64,000 bases of DNA from Haladaptatus caseinilyticus. Lineage in GTDB: Archaea; Halobacteriota; Halobacteria; Halobacteriales; Haladaptataceae. Position numbers and translations under genes: made by a program. The notes beneath the pieces are model-generated. The model saw nothing but the letters and a program-made list of their open reading frames with translations. It was not told the origin of the DNA and did not search any database. Of the stretch, positions 1-9,625 are shown one piece after another. Numbering within the stretch: position 1 is the stretch's first letter; every line of letters starts with the position of its first letter. The stretch lies in NCBI RefSeq assembly GCF_026248685.1, contig NZ_CP111036.1:1178001-1242000 (forward strand). The letters are read 5' to 3'.

Positions 1-154
1 TCGAGATATAGTTCGAAACGAGCTGTAATGCTCGGTGGTTACCCCTCTATCGCGGTATCGAGTGCTCTATACTGCTTTGTGGCCGGTTTCATTAGCGGGT
101 CGAATGAACCCTCCCTCAGCGCTTTCACTCGATTTCGACTCGAAAGAAGGGGGT

Positions 155-370
155 TCAGTCGACGATGATTTCGGAACCTTCGTTCCCGGTTTCGTGGGAT
201 GGCTGTATCTCGTTTTCGTAGCGGTCTATCCAATCGGCAAAACATTCCGGACAGAGTCGCTGACTGTCGATTTGCGAACGGTCAACCGTCAAACGAACTG
301 TTCGTGCGAGTGCATCCGTCAGTGGTTCTTGGCAATCGTCACACAGTTCCGGTTCGTCTTGGTCGCTCAT
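155..370 (-). CDS. small CPxC-type zinc-finger protein (71 aa)
   Basis: A 71-residue acidic protein. It has two cysteine pairs, CDDC near residue 11 and CPEC near residue 40, spaced as in a small treble-clef or zinc-ribbon fold, and a polar tail. Small proteins of this type are abundant in haloarchaea and mostly lack an assigned role; protein or nucleic-acid binding is inferred only from the zinc ligands. The start is supported by a TATA-like AT run at 391-400, about 26 nt upstream of the ATG, as expected for a leaderless transcript. It runs in the same direction as the signal peptidase gene that follows on the map, with a 67-nt gap. Confidence 0.75.
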   Translation of the reverse strand: MSDQDEPELCDDCQEPLTDALARTVRLTVDRSQIDSQRLCPECFADWIDRYENEIQPSHETGNEGSEIIVD

Positions 371-390
371 GCGCGGTCAATGTGACGCCG

Positions 391-400
391 AATATATAAA
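391..400 (-). promoter_or_regulatory. TATA-like box of the small zinc-finger gene
   Basis: On the minus strand this reads TTTATATATT and lies about 26 nt before the ATG at 370. This is the spacing expected of an archaeal TATA box driving a leaderless mRNA. Confidence 0.6.
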
Positions 401-437
401 AACTCGTCAGGAAGCACGCGGATGTCGGATGCAGGAT

Positions 438-1193
438 TCAGGCGGGCGGCGCGTAGCGAGTCCCGTTAGTTCCCGGCTGAGACGGCTGATATTGCACGTG
501 CATATCCGCGGGTGCCGTACTGGAGAAGAACAGGCGCACGTGGCCGAGCCACGGGATTTTGACTTCGGCTGTGCCGCGAATCCAATTCGGTCTGACCGGT
601 TCGCTGATACGGACGACTTGATCGTACGCGTTGTTGTTGTCCCCTTTGGTGATGAATCCAGCGTGTTCGGCGGGACAGTTCGGGAGTTCGTCGCAGTTGT
701 CGGCACCACCGAGATATTCCGGATTTGCCTTGCCGTACCAGTTCTCCCCCTTATCGACCCAGAACCGCGCACGATGGATGATGGGCGTTTCGTACGTGCT
801 TCCATCGGGTCGGTAGATGATCACGTCCCCGGGTTGATTGAAACTGCTGTACCCGGTTTTTGCACCCTGTTGGTACGTGACGACACCAGTTCCTTCCTGT
901 GCGGCATCCGGAACGAAACGGCTCTGATCCATGATGAAGATGAGGTCACCACGCTCCATCTGTGGCTCCATGCTTCCACTTTCGACGGCGACCATCGGTG
1001 GCCATACACCACTGATCGCAAAAAGCACGAGACCGATCAAGAGGACGACAGCGGCGCTCTCCAGCATTTCTCGGACGAACACGACCGTCCCGTTGTCGGT
1101 GTGCCGGAACCAACGAAGCCACGAGACAAGCCCCGATCCCTCGGGGCCGGTGTCCCGTACGCCGTCTGATGACGACTCGTCTGGGGGACTCAT
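438..1193 (-). CDS. sec11: signal peptidase I, archaeal Sec11 type (S26)
   Basis: Membrane-bound signal peptidase that removes Sec signal peptides on the outer face of the membrane. The 251-aa protein has a charged cytoplasmic N-terminus, a transmembrane helix at about residues 45-66 (VVLLIGLVLFAISGVW), then the catalytic serine in VESGSMEPQM near residue 76. Further on come the general-base histidine region (PIIHRARF) and the conserved KGDNN segment carrying the Asp. This Ser-His-Asp layout with KGDNN is that of archaeal and eukaryotic Sec11, not the Ser-Lys dyad of bacterial LepB. The divergent neighbour is the polD small subunit gene, about 83 nt away. Confidence 0.88.
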   Translation of the reverse strand: MSPPDESSSDGVRDTGPEGSGLVSWLRWFRHTDNGTVVFVREMLESAAVVLLIGLVLFAISGVWPPMVAVESGSMEPQMERGDLIFIMDQSRFVPDAAQEGTGVVTYQQGAKTGYSSFNQPGDVIIYRPDGSTYETPIIHRARFWVDKGENWYGKANPEYLGGADNCDELPNCPAEHAGFITKGDNNNAYDQVVRISEPVRPNWIRGTAEVKIPWLGHVRLFFSSTAPADMHVQYQPSQPGTNGTRYAPPA

Positions 1194-1276
1194 TACGGCT
1201 CTCTAAACTTCCATGGATTGTCAACCTTCTGGGTTAGTTCGCTACGTTTTTTGCACATCCGTTCGTTCATCGATAC

Positions 1277-2788
1277 GTGCCATTAGAGACCCCGGCTCGA
1301 ATCGTCAAAGAACTCACGAGCCGCGGGTACAACGCTGACCGAGAGGCGGTGACGCTTCTCGCAAGCGCACCGAACCCCGACAGTGCGCTCATCCGTGCAG
1401 TCGAATCCGCCCCCGAAAACGCGCTGAAACTCTCCGTCGATCACGTTAGGGAGGTTCTCGATACCGAATCATCCGATGGTCAAAACCCCTCTGTTTCGAC
1501 TGGAAACGAAACGCCGAAACCATCCACAATGGAGACGGCTGTTCCAGTCGAAACGGAGGGGTCCGTATCACGAAACGAAGCGCTTCAGTCCGTCGGTATC
1601 GAGGGGGACGTAACCGGACAGAGTACGGGAACGGGCGAGTACGACGATTTCGTCACGGTGTTTCGCGACCGCTTCCAACAACTCTCTGGACAGCTTCGTG
1701 GTCGGGTGAACGCTCGTCCCACGAACGCAGTCGCGAGCATGCCTGGCGGCAGCGATGCCGCCATCGTCGGTATGATCAGTGACATTCGTTCGACGGCGAG
1801 CGGGCATTGGCTCGTCGAACTCGAGGATACGAACGGTACCTTTCCGTGTCTCATTATGAAGGACAAGGAGTTCGCTGGTCTCGTGGACGAACTCCTCTTG
1901 GACGAGACGGTTGCGGTCGAAGGGACGCTTTCGAGCGATGCTGGCATCCTGTTCGTCGATTCGCTCCAATTCCCGGATGTACCGCGAACCTACAAACCTT
2001 CGACTGCTGATCGCCATGTGCAGGCCGCGCTCATCAGCGACGTTCACGTCGGTAGCCAGGAGTTTATGGCTGACGCATGGTCGCGGTTTACCAGTTGGCT
2101 CCATACCGAGGAGGCAGAACATGTCGAATATCTCCTCATTGCAGGTGACATGGTCGAGGGCGTCGGTATCTATCCGAATCAGGACGAGGAACTCGACATT
2201 ATCGACATCTTCGAGCAGTACGAAAAGTTCTCGGAGTATCTGAAGGAAGTACCCGGCGACATGGAGATCGTCATGATTCCGGGCAACCACGACGCAGTTC
2301 GACTCGCCGAACCCCAACCCGGATTCGACGAGGAACTACGCGACATTATGGACGTTCACGACGCCCGAATCACGGGCAACCCGTCCACAGTTACGATAGA
2401 GGGCGTTTCGGTGCTGATGTACCACGGCGTATCGCTGGACGAGGTCATCGCGGAGATGCCCGAGGAGAAAGCGAGCTACGAGGAGCCACACAAAGCGATG
2501 TACCAACTCCTCAAAAAGCGCCACGTTGCGCCACAGTACGGCGGCCATACCCGAGTTGCACCCGAAGAAAAGGATTATCTCGTCATCGACGAAGTGCCGG
2601 ACATCTTCCACACGGGACACGTCCACAAACTCGGATTCGGCAAGTATCACAACGTTCTCGCGATGAACTCCGGCTGTTGGCAAGCACAGACCGATTTCCA
2701 GAAAAGCGTGAACATCAACCCTGACTCAGGGTTCGCACCGATCGTCGATTTGGATACGCTCGATGTGACGGTTCGGAAGTTCGCCTGA
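1277..2788 (+). CDS. polB: DNA polymerase D small subunit (DP1), exonuclease subunit
   Basis: Small subunit of the archaeal replicative polymerase PolD, carrying the 3'-5' proofreading exonuclease. The 503-aa product begins at a GTG. The N-terminal 150 residues are helical and acidic, followed by an OB-fold region (about 165-245) and a calcineurin-like phosphoesterase domain with intact metal motifs: SDVHVGS near 257, AGDMVEG near 291, GNHDAVR near 336 and GHVHKLG near 450. Full-length motifs suggest an active nuclease. No intein is present. The large subunit (DP2) is not in the window, as is usual for haloarchaea, where the two genes are separated. Confidence 0.93.
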   Translation: MPLETPARIVKELTSRGYNADREAVTLLASAPNPDSALIRAVESAPENALKLSVDHVREVLDTESSDGQNPSVSTGNETPKPSTMETAVPVETEGSVSRNEALQSVGIEGDVTGQSTGTGEYDDFVTVFRDRFQQLSGQLRGRVNARPTNAVASMPGGSDAAIVGMISDIRSTASGHWLVELEDTNGTFPCLIMKDKEFAGLVDELLLDETVAVEGTLSSDAGILFVDSLQFPDVPRTYKPSTADRHVQAALISDVHVGSQEFMADAWSRFTSWLHTEEAEHVEYLLIAGDMVEGVGIYPNQDEELDIIDIFEQYEKFSEYLKEVPGDMEIVMIPGNHDAVRLAEPQPGFDEELRDIMDVHDARITGNPSTVTIEGVSVLMYHGVSLDEVIAEMPEEKASYEEPHKAMYQLLKKRHVAPQYGGHTRVAPEEKDYLVIDEVPDIFHTGHVHKLGFGKYHNVLAMNSGCWQAQTDFQKSVNINPDSGFAPIVDLDTLDVTVRKFA

Positions 2789-2937
2789 TTCGAATCGTCG
2801 GTCACGGTTGCTGGTTTTTCCCGTTGAAATACATTGATAATAGTGGATTGATACAAATAGTCGACTTAAAAAGGACGTGAGTATCTGCGCCGAGGGAACG
2901 AACCGCGGGAACCACTTCGCTACCGAGTCTGTAGCGA

Positions 2938-4362
2938 TTATCGATTCAACGTGTGAATCGCGTGTCCAAGCGCGTTCTCGGCACACTCCATCACTGCCTC
3001 CGAGAGCGTCGGATGGGTGTGGATCGTTGCGGCGAGGTCTTCCAACGTCGCGCCCATCTCGATGGCCAGTCCCAACTCAGCGATGAGTTCGGAGGCTTCC
3101 GGTCCGACGATCTGCGCGCCGAGGGCGAACCCGCTCGGTTCGTCGGCCACGATTCGGACGAACCCTTCGGCGTGACCCGTGGTCAGTGCGCGACCGCTGG
3201 CTTGGAACGGGAACTTGCCAACGACTGGTTCGAAGCCCTGTGATTCGGCCTCCTCTTCGGTCAGTCCTACCGTACCGATTTCGGGGTCGGTGAACACCGC
3301 GGCGGGCATGGCCTGATAATCGAGGGCCGAGGGTTCGCCCGCGATGACTTCCGCGGCGACCTGTCCTTCCTTGCTCGCTTTATGTGCGAGCATCGGTTCG
3401 CCAGCCACGTCGCCGATGGCGAAGATGTGTTCCTGTTCGGTTCGGGCACGGTCGTCCGTCTGGATGAATCCCTTTTCGTCGGTTTCGATACCGGCGTTTT
3501 CGAGTTCGAGCGTGTCGGAGACGGGTTGCCGACCGACCGCCACGAGTGCCTTTTCGGCACCGAACTCCGAAACGTCGCCGTCCTCGTCCTCGGTCACGAC
3601 GGTGATGCCCCTTCCCGACCCTTCCCATTCTTTCGCGGCTTGCCCGAAATGGAAGTCGATTCCTAACTCGTCGGCCTTCTTTTTCACCGGTCGTGCGAGG
3701 TCATCCTCGTAGCCCGGGAGCACCGAATCGAGCATTTCGACGACCGTCACGTCGGAGCCGAGCTTGGCGAAGACACCGGCCAGTTCCATGCCGATGTAGC
3801 CTGCGCCGACGATGACGATGCTCTCGGGAACGTCGTCCAACGCGAGTGCCTGTCGTGAACTGAGGATATGCTCTCCGTCGAACTCGAAGCCGGGAATCTC
3901 GATCGGCCGGCTTCCGGTCGAGACGATGGCGTGTTCGAACTCGACGGTTTCCGAACCTTGTCCTTCGCCGCCGTGGACGACGCGAACCGATTTGTCGTCC
4001 GCGAACTCGGCGCGACCTTCCATCAGTGAAACGCCGTTGGCCTTGCAGAGTTTTTCGACGCCGCCCGTCAACTGGGAGACGACACCGTCCTTCCACTCGA
4101 CCATCTCGCCGTAGTTCACGTCAAGTTTCGTGTAGATACCCATCTCCTCGGCGTTGTTCGCATCGTACGCCAAGTCGGACGCCGTAATCATCGCCTTCGA
4201 CGGGATGCACCCGTAGTTCAGGCAGGTTCCTCCGTAGGCGTCCTTTTCCACGAGCGTTACGTCGAGTCCCAACTGGCCAGCGCGGATAGCGCCGACGTAG
4301 CCACCCGGTCCTGCGCCGATAACCAGCACGTCCGTTCCTGTCGAGATGTCTCCGACGACCAT
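2938..4362 (-). CDS. lpdA: dihydrolipoyl dehydrogenase (E3)
   Basis: FAD-dependent E3 that reoxidises dihydrolipoyl groups on the E2 of 2-oxoacid dehydrogenase complexes, passing electrons to NAD+. It has the Rossmann FAD motif VIGAGPGGYVGA, the redox-active disulfide GGTCLNYGCIPSK, a second NAD-binding GxGxxG (VIVGAGYIGME), and the C-terminal HTHPTLSE with the active-site His-Glu pair. I start at the ATG at 4362 (474 aa, usual family length) rather than 4434, because a TATA-like run at about 4386-4394 then gives leaderless spacing and the extra residues are not conserved-looking. It lies downstream of E2, separated by 242 nt, so it may have its own promoter. Confidence 0.94.
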   Translation of the reverse strand: MVVGDISTGTDVLVIGAGPGGYVGAIRAGQLGLDVTLVEKDAYGGTCLNYGCIPSKAMITASDLAYDANNAEEMGIYTKLDVNYGEMVEWKDGVVSQLTGGVEKLCKANGVSLMEGRAEFADDKSVRVVHGGEGQGSETVEFEHAIVSTGSRPIEIPGFEFDGEHILSSRQALALDDVPESIVIVGAGYIGMELAGVFAKLGSDVTVVEMLDSVLPGYEDDLARPVKKKADELGIDFHFGQAAKEWEGSGRGITVVTEDEDGDVSEFGAEKALVAVGRQPVSDTLELENAGIETDEKGFIQTDDRARTEQEHIFAIGDVAGEPMLAHKASKEGQVAAEVIAGEPSALDYQAMPAAVFTDPEIGTVGLTEEEAESQGFEPVVGKFPFQASGRALTTGHAEGFVRIVADEPSGFALGAQIVGPEASELIAELGLAIEMGATLEDLAATIHTHPTLSEAVMECAENALGHAIHTLNR

Positions 4363-4604
4363 TACCCGAGTAGAGTAGCTACCGGGTAAAAAATCAGGTG
4401 GATTACGAGCCAGCAATTGGACGCATGTTGGCAATGAGCACGATTTTGTACCCTATCTACTCTCGGTGAGGGAACTTATCGTGTCTCAATAACGGCTATC
4501 GCAGTTTTCTTCGATTAATCGGTGGACCCGGTTTGTCGTTGGACCTTTCTGACGCACCGCTTTTCAAATCGAAAAAATACGGAAATCCGTGTGATGCTCC
4601 TCGA

Positions 4605-6101
4605 TTACTCCAACAGGAGCAGTCGGGGGTTGTGCAGATATTCGAGTAGTTGGTTGGCGAACGACGCCACGACTGCACCGTCGATGATACGATGGTCGAT
4701 GGACATCGAAATCGGAAGCGTGTACCGCGCTTCGACTTCGTCGTCCACGACGACGGGACGCTTTTTCAGTTCGCCGAGTCCGAGGATACCGACCTCCGGA
4801 TGGTTGATAATCGGCGTCGCGTACTCGCCGCCGATGGCACCGAAGTTCGTGATGGTGAACGTGCCGCCCTGCATCTCGTCACGGGAGATGGTGCGGTCGC
4901 GGGCCTTCTCGACCAGTTCGTTCATTTCCGAGGAGATCTGGAGCATGTCCTTCTTGTCCACGTCCTTCAAGACGGGCACCATCAGGCCATCGTCGGTCGC
5001 TACCGCGATTCCGATGTTGTAATAGTTCTTGACGACGATTTCCTCGTTCTCCTCGTCTAACGCGCTGTTGAGGTACGGGTACTCTTTCAGTGCCGCCACG
5101 ATTGCCTTCAGCACGAACGGCATGTAGGTAAGCTTGATACCGCGCTCCTCGGCGATTTCCTTGAGTTCGGCGCGCGTCTCCACCAGTTCCGTCACGTCGA
5201 TGGAATCGTGGTGGGTAACGTGCGGCGCGGTGAACTTCGACTTCTGCATCTGTTTGCCGATGGTTCGCCGAATGCCGCGGTATGGAATCCGCTCCTCGCG
5301 CGGGCCGGTTTCGCCTGACGCGACTGCGGCGGCGTCCGCGGCCTGTGCGTGCTGTTGTGCTTCCGCATATTCCCGCACGGCTTCCGGCGTGACGAACGCC
5401 TGTCCGTCGCGCTCTTCGACGGCAGGCACAGCATTGAGGTTGATACCCTGTTCGTCAGCGAGCCGTCTCGTAGCGGGTGCGGCGAGCGTTCGCTCACGGT
5501 CAGCAGGTTCGATCGTGTCCGGCGACGGACCAGCAGAGGCTGAACCGCCGTTTTCCGGCTGGATTTCGAGGTCGTCATCCGACTCGACCGCTTCCGTTTC
5601 CTGTTCGACCTCGTCCGTCGTGCTTTCCGCTGCTGTGCGAACATCGTGTTCTGTCACACGACCGCTCGGCCCGGTCCCATCGACAGCACCGATGTCTACA
5701 CCGAGTTCACGCGCAAGTCGGCGGGCGCTCGGAGCCGCGAAGACGCGTCCTTCGGGCGTCTCGGTCTCTTCCGAAACTTCCGGCTCTTCGCTGACTTCCG
5801 CTTGTGATTCCGTCGGTTCTTCCGACTTGGCACTCTCGGTCGTCGATTCCTCGTCATCCTCGCCTTCCACGTTGAATGTGATGATGACGTTGCCGACGGG
5901 GACGACTTCGCCCTCCTCCGCGCGAAGTTCGCGGACGCTCCCGTTGACCGGGGAGGGAACCTCCACGATTGCCTTGTCGGTTTCGACTTCCGCGACGGGT
6001 TGGTCCTCACTGACCTCGTCGCCCTCTTCGACCAGCCAACTGACGAGTTCTCCTTCTGCGACACCTTCGCCAACGTCCGGGAGTTTGAATTCGCGTACCA
6101 T
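4605..6101 (-). CDS. 2-oxoacid dehydrogenase E2, dihydrolipoamide acyltransferase
   Basis: Core acyltransferase of a pyruvate or branched-chain 2-oxoacid dehydrogenase complex. Order: a lipoyl domain with the lipoylated lysine in ETDKAIVEV (K43); an acidic Ser/Thr/Glu linker (about 80-118); a peripheral-subunit-binding domain (APSARRLARELGVDIG through GRVTEHDV); a second acidic linker; a second, weaker PSBD-like segment (APATRRLADEQGINLN, lacking the GTGxxGRV turn); and the catalytic domain ending in DHRIIDGAVVASF with the active-site His and Asp. One base separates it from E1beta, so it is translated from the same operon. The physiological substrate cannot be told from sequence. Confidence 0.93.
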   Translation of the reverse strand: MVREFKLPDVGEGVAEGELVSWLVEEGDEVSEDQPVAEVETDKAIVEVPSPVNGSVRELRAEEGEVVPVGNVIITFNVEGEDDEESTTESAKSEEPTESQAEVSEEPEVSEETETPEGRVFAAPSARRLARELGVDIGAVDGTGPSGRVTEHDVRTAAESTTDEVEQETEAVESDDDLEIQPENGGSASAGPSPDTIEPADRERTLAAPATRRLADEQGINLNAVPAVEERDGQAFVTPEAVREYAEAQQHAQAADAAAVASGETGPREERIPYRGIRRTIGKQMQKSKFTAPHVTHHDSIDVTELVETRAELKEIAEERGIKLTYMPFVLKAIVAALKEYPYLNSALDEENEEIVVKNYYNIGIAVATDDGLMVPVLKDVDKKDMLQISSEMNELVEKARDRTISRDEMQGGTFTITNFGAIGGEYATPIINHPEVGILGLGELKKRPVVVDDEVEARYTLPISMSIDHRIIDGAVVASFANQLLEYLHNPRLLLLE

Positions 6102-6102
6102 G

Positions 6103-7098
6103 TTAGAAGTTCACCGCGTCGCGAATGCCTTCCTTGATTCGGGCGGGTTCGGGGAGGTAGTAATCTTCGAGGCTGTACAGTGGGAACGGCGTATCGAAGC
6201 CGGTGATTCGCTCGACCGGGGCTTCCTGATACAGGAGCGCCTCCTCCTGGATCGTCGCCGCGATTTCTCCGGCAAGACCGCCCGTCTTCGGGGCTTCGTG
6301 GACGACTGCCGCGCGTCCGGTCTTTTTGAACGATTCGATAATGGTGTCTTCGTCGAGCGGCGACACCGTTCGAAGGTCCACGACTTCCACGTCGATTTCG
6401 CCGTCGAGTTCCTCCGCGGCTTCCATCGTCGGACGGGTCATCGCACCCCACGTGAACACCGAGATGTCGGCACCTTCGCGGCGGACTGCGGCCTCACCGA
6501 GCGGCACCTCGTAGGATTCCGTCGGCACTTCGCCGCGGAACGCGCGGTAGATGAGTTTCGGCTCGAGGAAAATTACCGGGTCGGGGTCACGGATTGCGGC
6601 CGTGAGCAGGCCTTTCGTATCGTAGGGCGTGCTCGGCATGACGACCTTGAGACCGGGCTGATGGGTGTAGAACGCTTCCATCGACTCGGAGTGGTGTTCC
6701 GGTGCGCGAATTCCGCCACCGTATGGCGCACGGACGACCATCGGACACGTAAACCGTCCGCGCGAACGTGTGCGAATGCGGGCGGCATGCGAGACGATTT
6801 GATCGAATGCTGGGTACATGAACCCGGAGAACTGCATCTCCGGAACGGGTTTCAGACCGTAGGCAGCCATCCCGATCGCCGTTCCGACGATACCGGATTC
6901 TGCTAACGGCGTATCGATGACGCGGTCGTCGCCGAATTCCTCGTAAAGGCCTTCGGTTGCGCGGAATACGCCACCGTTTTTGCCGACGTCCTCGCCCATG
7001 ACGATGACGTCGTCGTCTTGTTTCATTTCAGTGTACAGTCCGTCGCGGACCGACTGAACGAGCGTAAGGTTTTCCGATTCACTAGTTGCCTGACTCAT
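6103..7098 (-). CDS. 2-oxoacid dehydrogenase E1 beta subunit
   Basis: Beta subunit of the thiamine-diphosphate-dependent E1 decarboxylase, forming the alpha2beta2 heterotetramer with the adjacent alpha subunit. The 331-aa length is usual for the family. Recognisable segments are GEDVGKNGGVFRAT, the IVGTAIGMAAYGL core, the PMVVRAPYGGGIRAPEHHSE loop, and the C-terminal transketolase domain (DISVFTWGAMTRP, VVDLRTVSPLD). It is spaced 3 nt from the alpha gene upstream and 1 nt from E2 downstream, which points to one transcript with coupled translation. Confidence 0.93.
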   Translation of the reverse strand: MSQATSESENLTLVQSVRDGLYTEMKQDDDVIVMGEDVGKNGGVFRATEGLYEEFGDDRVIDTPLAESGIVGTAIGMAAYGLKPVPEMQFSGFMYPAFDQIVSHAARIRTRSRGRFTCPMVVRAPYGGGIRAPEHHSESMEAFYTHQPGLKVVMPSTPYDTKGLLTAAIRDPDPVIFLEPKLIYRAFRGEVPTESYEVPLGEAAVRREGADISVFTWGAMTRPTMEAAEELDGEIDVEVVDLRTVSPLDEDTIIESFKKTGRAAVVHEAPKTGGLAGEIAATIQEEALLYQEAPVERITGFDTPFPLYSLEDYYLPEPARIKEGIRDAVNF

Positions 7099-7101
7099 GA
7101 T

Positions 7102-8223
7102 TTAATCCTCCAGAAGGGCTTCGTCTCCGTACTGTTCACGGAGTCGTTCGAACGATTCCATCTGCTCGCGGAGTCGCCGTGGCATGTCCGCGTACACGTG
7201 GTTGAAGATCTCCTCGGGTTCTGGACGCTCAACTGCCTCTGCTTCGTCAATGGCGTCGGCGACCTGTTGTTTGATATCTTCCTGGATGGCGTCCGCGCGT
7301 TCGTCGTCCAGTAGACCGTTGTTCCGCAGGAACTTCTCCATCCGCGGAATTGGATCCTTTTTCTTCCATTTCTGGACTTCCTCATCGTCACGGTAGACCG
7401 TCGGGTCGTCGGCGGTCGTATGCGCGCCGAACCGGTACTGGACGGCCTCGATGAGTGTTGGACGCAGTTCGTCCTCGCCCGGATTCTTTGCCTTGTCTAC
7501 CGCATCCTTGGTGACTGAATACACCGCCAGCGGGTCCATTCCGTCTACTTGCACGCCTTCGAACCCGTAGGCGGTTGCTTTCTGTGCGATGGTTTTCGAG
7601 GCGGTCTGGCGCTCTCGTGGTACCGAAATCGCCCACTGGTTGTTGTTACAGAAGAAAACTGCCGGAGCGTCGAAAACCCCTGCAAAATTCAGTCCTTCGT
7701 GGAAGTCCCCCTCGCTGGTGGCGCCATCGCCGAAATAACAGAGGAACGCTTTCTCTTCGTCGTTCAGGCGGGATGCCCATGCCGCACCCGTCGCGTGAAG
7801 GATCTGCGTTGCGATCGGCACTGCGACAGTGAAAAGGTTGGAATCCTCGGCGATTTCGTTCCCCGCTTCGTGGCCCATCCAGTAGAGCATGGTCTGTGTA
7901 AGCGAGAGACCACGAACCAGCGCCGCACCGTGCTCACGGTAACTCGGGAACATCCAGTCGTCGCCGTCCAGTGCGTAGACGCTGCCGATTTGGGCACCTT
8001 CCTGCCCCGAAAGTGGCGGGTAGGTTCCCATCCGGCCTTGGCGCTGGAGACTGACTGCGCGTTCGTCGAAGTGACGGGCGAGGCTCATCTGGTGGTACAT
8101 GTCCACCAGTTCCTCGTCGGAGAGGTCCGGCACTTCCGCACCGTCCAACACCGTTCCGTCTTCATCCAGTATCTGTACTCGTTCCTGGGGGTCTTGGTGT
8201 ACGATGCTCACGGTCGAACCCAT
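7102..8223 (-). CDS. 2-oxoacid dehydrogenase E1 alpha subunit
   Basis: Alpha subunit of the E1 component; binds ThDP-Mg and decarboxylates the 2-oxoacid. The 373-aa protein contains the ThDP motif beginning [13 protein letters not shown] and ending CNNNQWAIS (about residues 174-204), [12 protein letters not shown] earlier, and the [12 protein letters not shown] loop. It is the first gene of the E1alpha-E1beta-E2 operon. A TATA-like CCCTATAAC lies at about 8253-8262 before the start. In haloarchaea pyruvate is oxidised mainly by a ferredoxin oxidoreductase, so this complex may serve branched-chain or other 2-oxoacids; that is inference from family knowledge. Confidence 0.93.
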   Translation of the reverse strand: MGSTVSIVHQDPQERVQILDEDGTVLDGAEVPDLSDEELVDMYHQMSLARHFDERAVSLQRQGRMGTYPPLSGQEGAQIGSVYALDGDDWMFPSYREHGAALVRGLSLTQTMLYWMGHEAGNEIAEDSNLFTVAVPIATQILHATGAAWASRLNDEEKAFLCYFGDGATSEGDFHEGLNFAGVFDAPAVFFCNNNQWAISVPRERQTASKTIAQKATAYGFEGVQVDGMDPLAVYSVTKDAVDKAKNPGEDELRPTLIEAVQYRFGAHTTADDPTVYRDDEEVQKWKKKDPIPRMEKFLRNNGLLDDERADAIQEDIKQQVADAIDEAEAVERPEPEEIFNHVYADMPRRLREQMESFERLREQYGDEALLED

Positions 8224-8509
8224 CCTGACATGTGCGAAAGAACTCTGGCGCGGGTTATAGGGTTTTCGTAATTAATTTCCCATAGGAACTCCTCCGTCTG
8301 CCATTTCTACCGGAATGTCGTTTATAACTCGGATAAATTTCTCTATTTAAAATTCCTCGACGGTTGTAAGTCGAATGATGGACAGCTCATCGACTTCCTC
8401 CTCCTCTCATCCGGGTGCGCTCGTGTTCGTTGTACGATGGGACGTGGTCCCCTCGTTCATCATGTCTCGCGGTTCGTGTGGCGTCTCCACCTCACCGCTT
8501 GTCGCTCAC
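8224..8509. other. intergenic region between E1alpha and lipA
   Basis: About 290 nt without a credible gene. It holds the probable E1alpha promoter (TATA-like CCCTATAAC on the minus strand at about 8253-8262) and an AT-rich stretch at about 8328-8352 that may end lipA transcription or be a second promoter element. Short open frames across it on the plus strand are serine-rich and look non-coding. Confidence 0.5.
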
Positions 8510-9448
8510 TCAGACCGACGCGCGGCGCGCTTCCCGCCGTGCCTGCTCGACACTTTTCCCGTCCCGGAGGATGGCATCGACGAACAGTTCGCCTGCCTTG
8601 TACGACGAGCGAACCATCGGTCCGCTGGCACAGTACAGGAAGGCCAATTCGTCCTCGGCGACATGTCGCCACGTCTCGAACTTCGCGGGGTGAACGTACT
8701 CTTCGACATCGAGATGCGCTCGTGACGGTTGGAGATACTGCCCGAGCGTCACGATATCGACGTCCGTCTCACGAAGGTCGGAAAGCGCCTGATACACCTC
8801 GTGGTCGTATTCGCCGAGGCCCAACATCAGACTCGTTTTCGTGTAGATGTCGGACTCGCGTTTGACTTGTTCGAGCACGCCAAGACTCTGTTCGTATCCC
8901 GCACGTGGATCACGAACGTGCCGCTGTAGTCGTTCGACCGTTTCGACGTTATGCGCGATAACGTCCGGTTCCGCGTCAATAATCTTCCGAACTAACTCGT
9001 CTTCGCCCTGGAAGTCCGGAATCAGCACCTCCACGAGGATACCCGGGTGTCGTTTTTTGATTTCTCGAATCGTTTGTGCGAAGTGTTCTGCACCCTGCCC
9101 TTCGAGGTCGTCTCGGTCAACCGAGGTGAGAACCACATAATCGAGACCGATCTTCGCGATGGCGCTCGCTACGTTCGCCGGTTCGTCGGGGTCGAGCGGC
9201 TCGCCGCCGCCCGTATCAACGTCACAGAACCCACAATTTCGGGTGCATTTGTGACCCATCAGCATGAACGTGGCAGTCCCCCCGCCGTCCGATCCTCCGC
9301 CGCTCCAACATTCGCCGAGGTTTGGACAGTTCGCTTCCTCGCAGACGGTGTGTAAGTCGTGCTCGCGGAGCGTCTGCTTGATTCCCGTAAACTCCTGACC
9401 CGACGGAGGCCGCATCTTCAGCCAGTCGGGTTTGCGCCGCCCACTCAT
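8510..9448 (-). CDS. lipA: lipoyl synthase
   Basis: Radical-SAM enzyme inserting two sulfurs into octanoyl groups on E2. Seen: the N-terminal auxiliary-cluster cysteines in the CEEANCPNLGEC segment, the radical-SAM motif CTRNCGFC, the DYVVLTSVDRDDL strand, and the C-terminal MVRSSYKAGE serine motif. From the ATG at 9448 the protein is 312 aa, the normal family length; a longer reading frame reaching 9778 adds 110 residues without family features and overlaps a gene on the other strand. It shares orientation with the dehydrogenase operon downstream (287-nt gap), matching its role in maturing that complex. Confidence 0.95.
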   Translation of the reverse strand: MSGRRKPDWLKMRPPSGQEFTGIKQTLREHDLHTVCEEANCPNLGECWSGGGSDGGGTATFMLMGHKCTRNCGFCDVDTGGGEPLDPDEPANVASAIAKIGLDYVVLTSVDRDDLEGQGAEHFAQTIREIKKRHPGILVEVLIPDFQGEDELVRKIIDAEPDVIAHNVETVERLQRHVRDPRAGYEQSLGVLEQVKRESDIYTKTSLMLGLGEYDHEVYQALSDLRETDVDIVTLGQYLQPSRAHLDVEEYVHPAKFETWRHVAEDELAFLYCASGPMVRSSYKAGELFVDAILRDGKSVEQARREARRASV

Positions 9449-9625
9449 TATCCGCGATTTCGGGCCCGGGCGACAAAAGGATAGGGTATTCGTGAAGATG
9501 GGTCGCGCTTTTCGTTCACAATCCGTGTATAGTTCGGCGTTGCCGACTGGAAATCCGGAAATACTCTCGTCTGACGGTGTACAACTGCCAAATAACAATG
9601 CTCTCTCTGCGCCTATACACGTGTT

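Noticed and set aside
1-154. Partial gene at the left edge
   Set aside because: No frame running off the left edge shows coding features; I see nothing to annotate here.
5134-6906. 590-codon open frame antisense to the E2/E1beta genes
   Set aside because: It is a Ser/Arg-rich shadow of two strong genes on the other strand; high GC third positions create long antisense frames.
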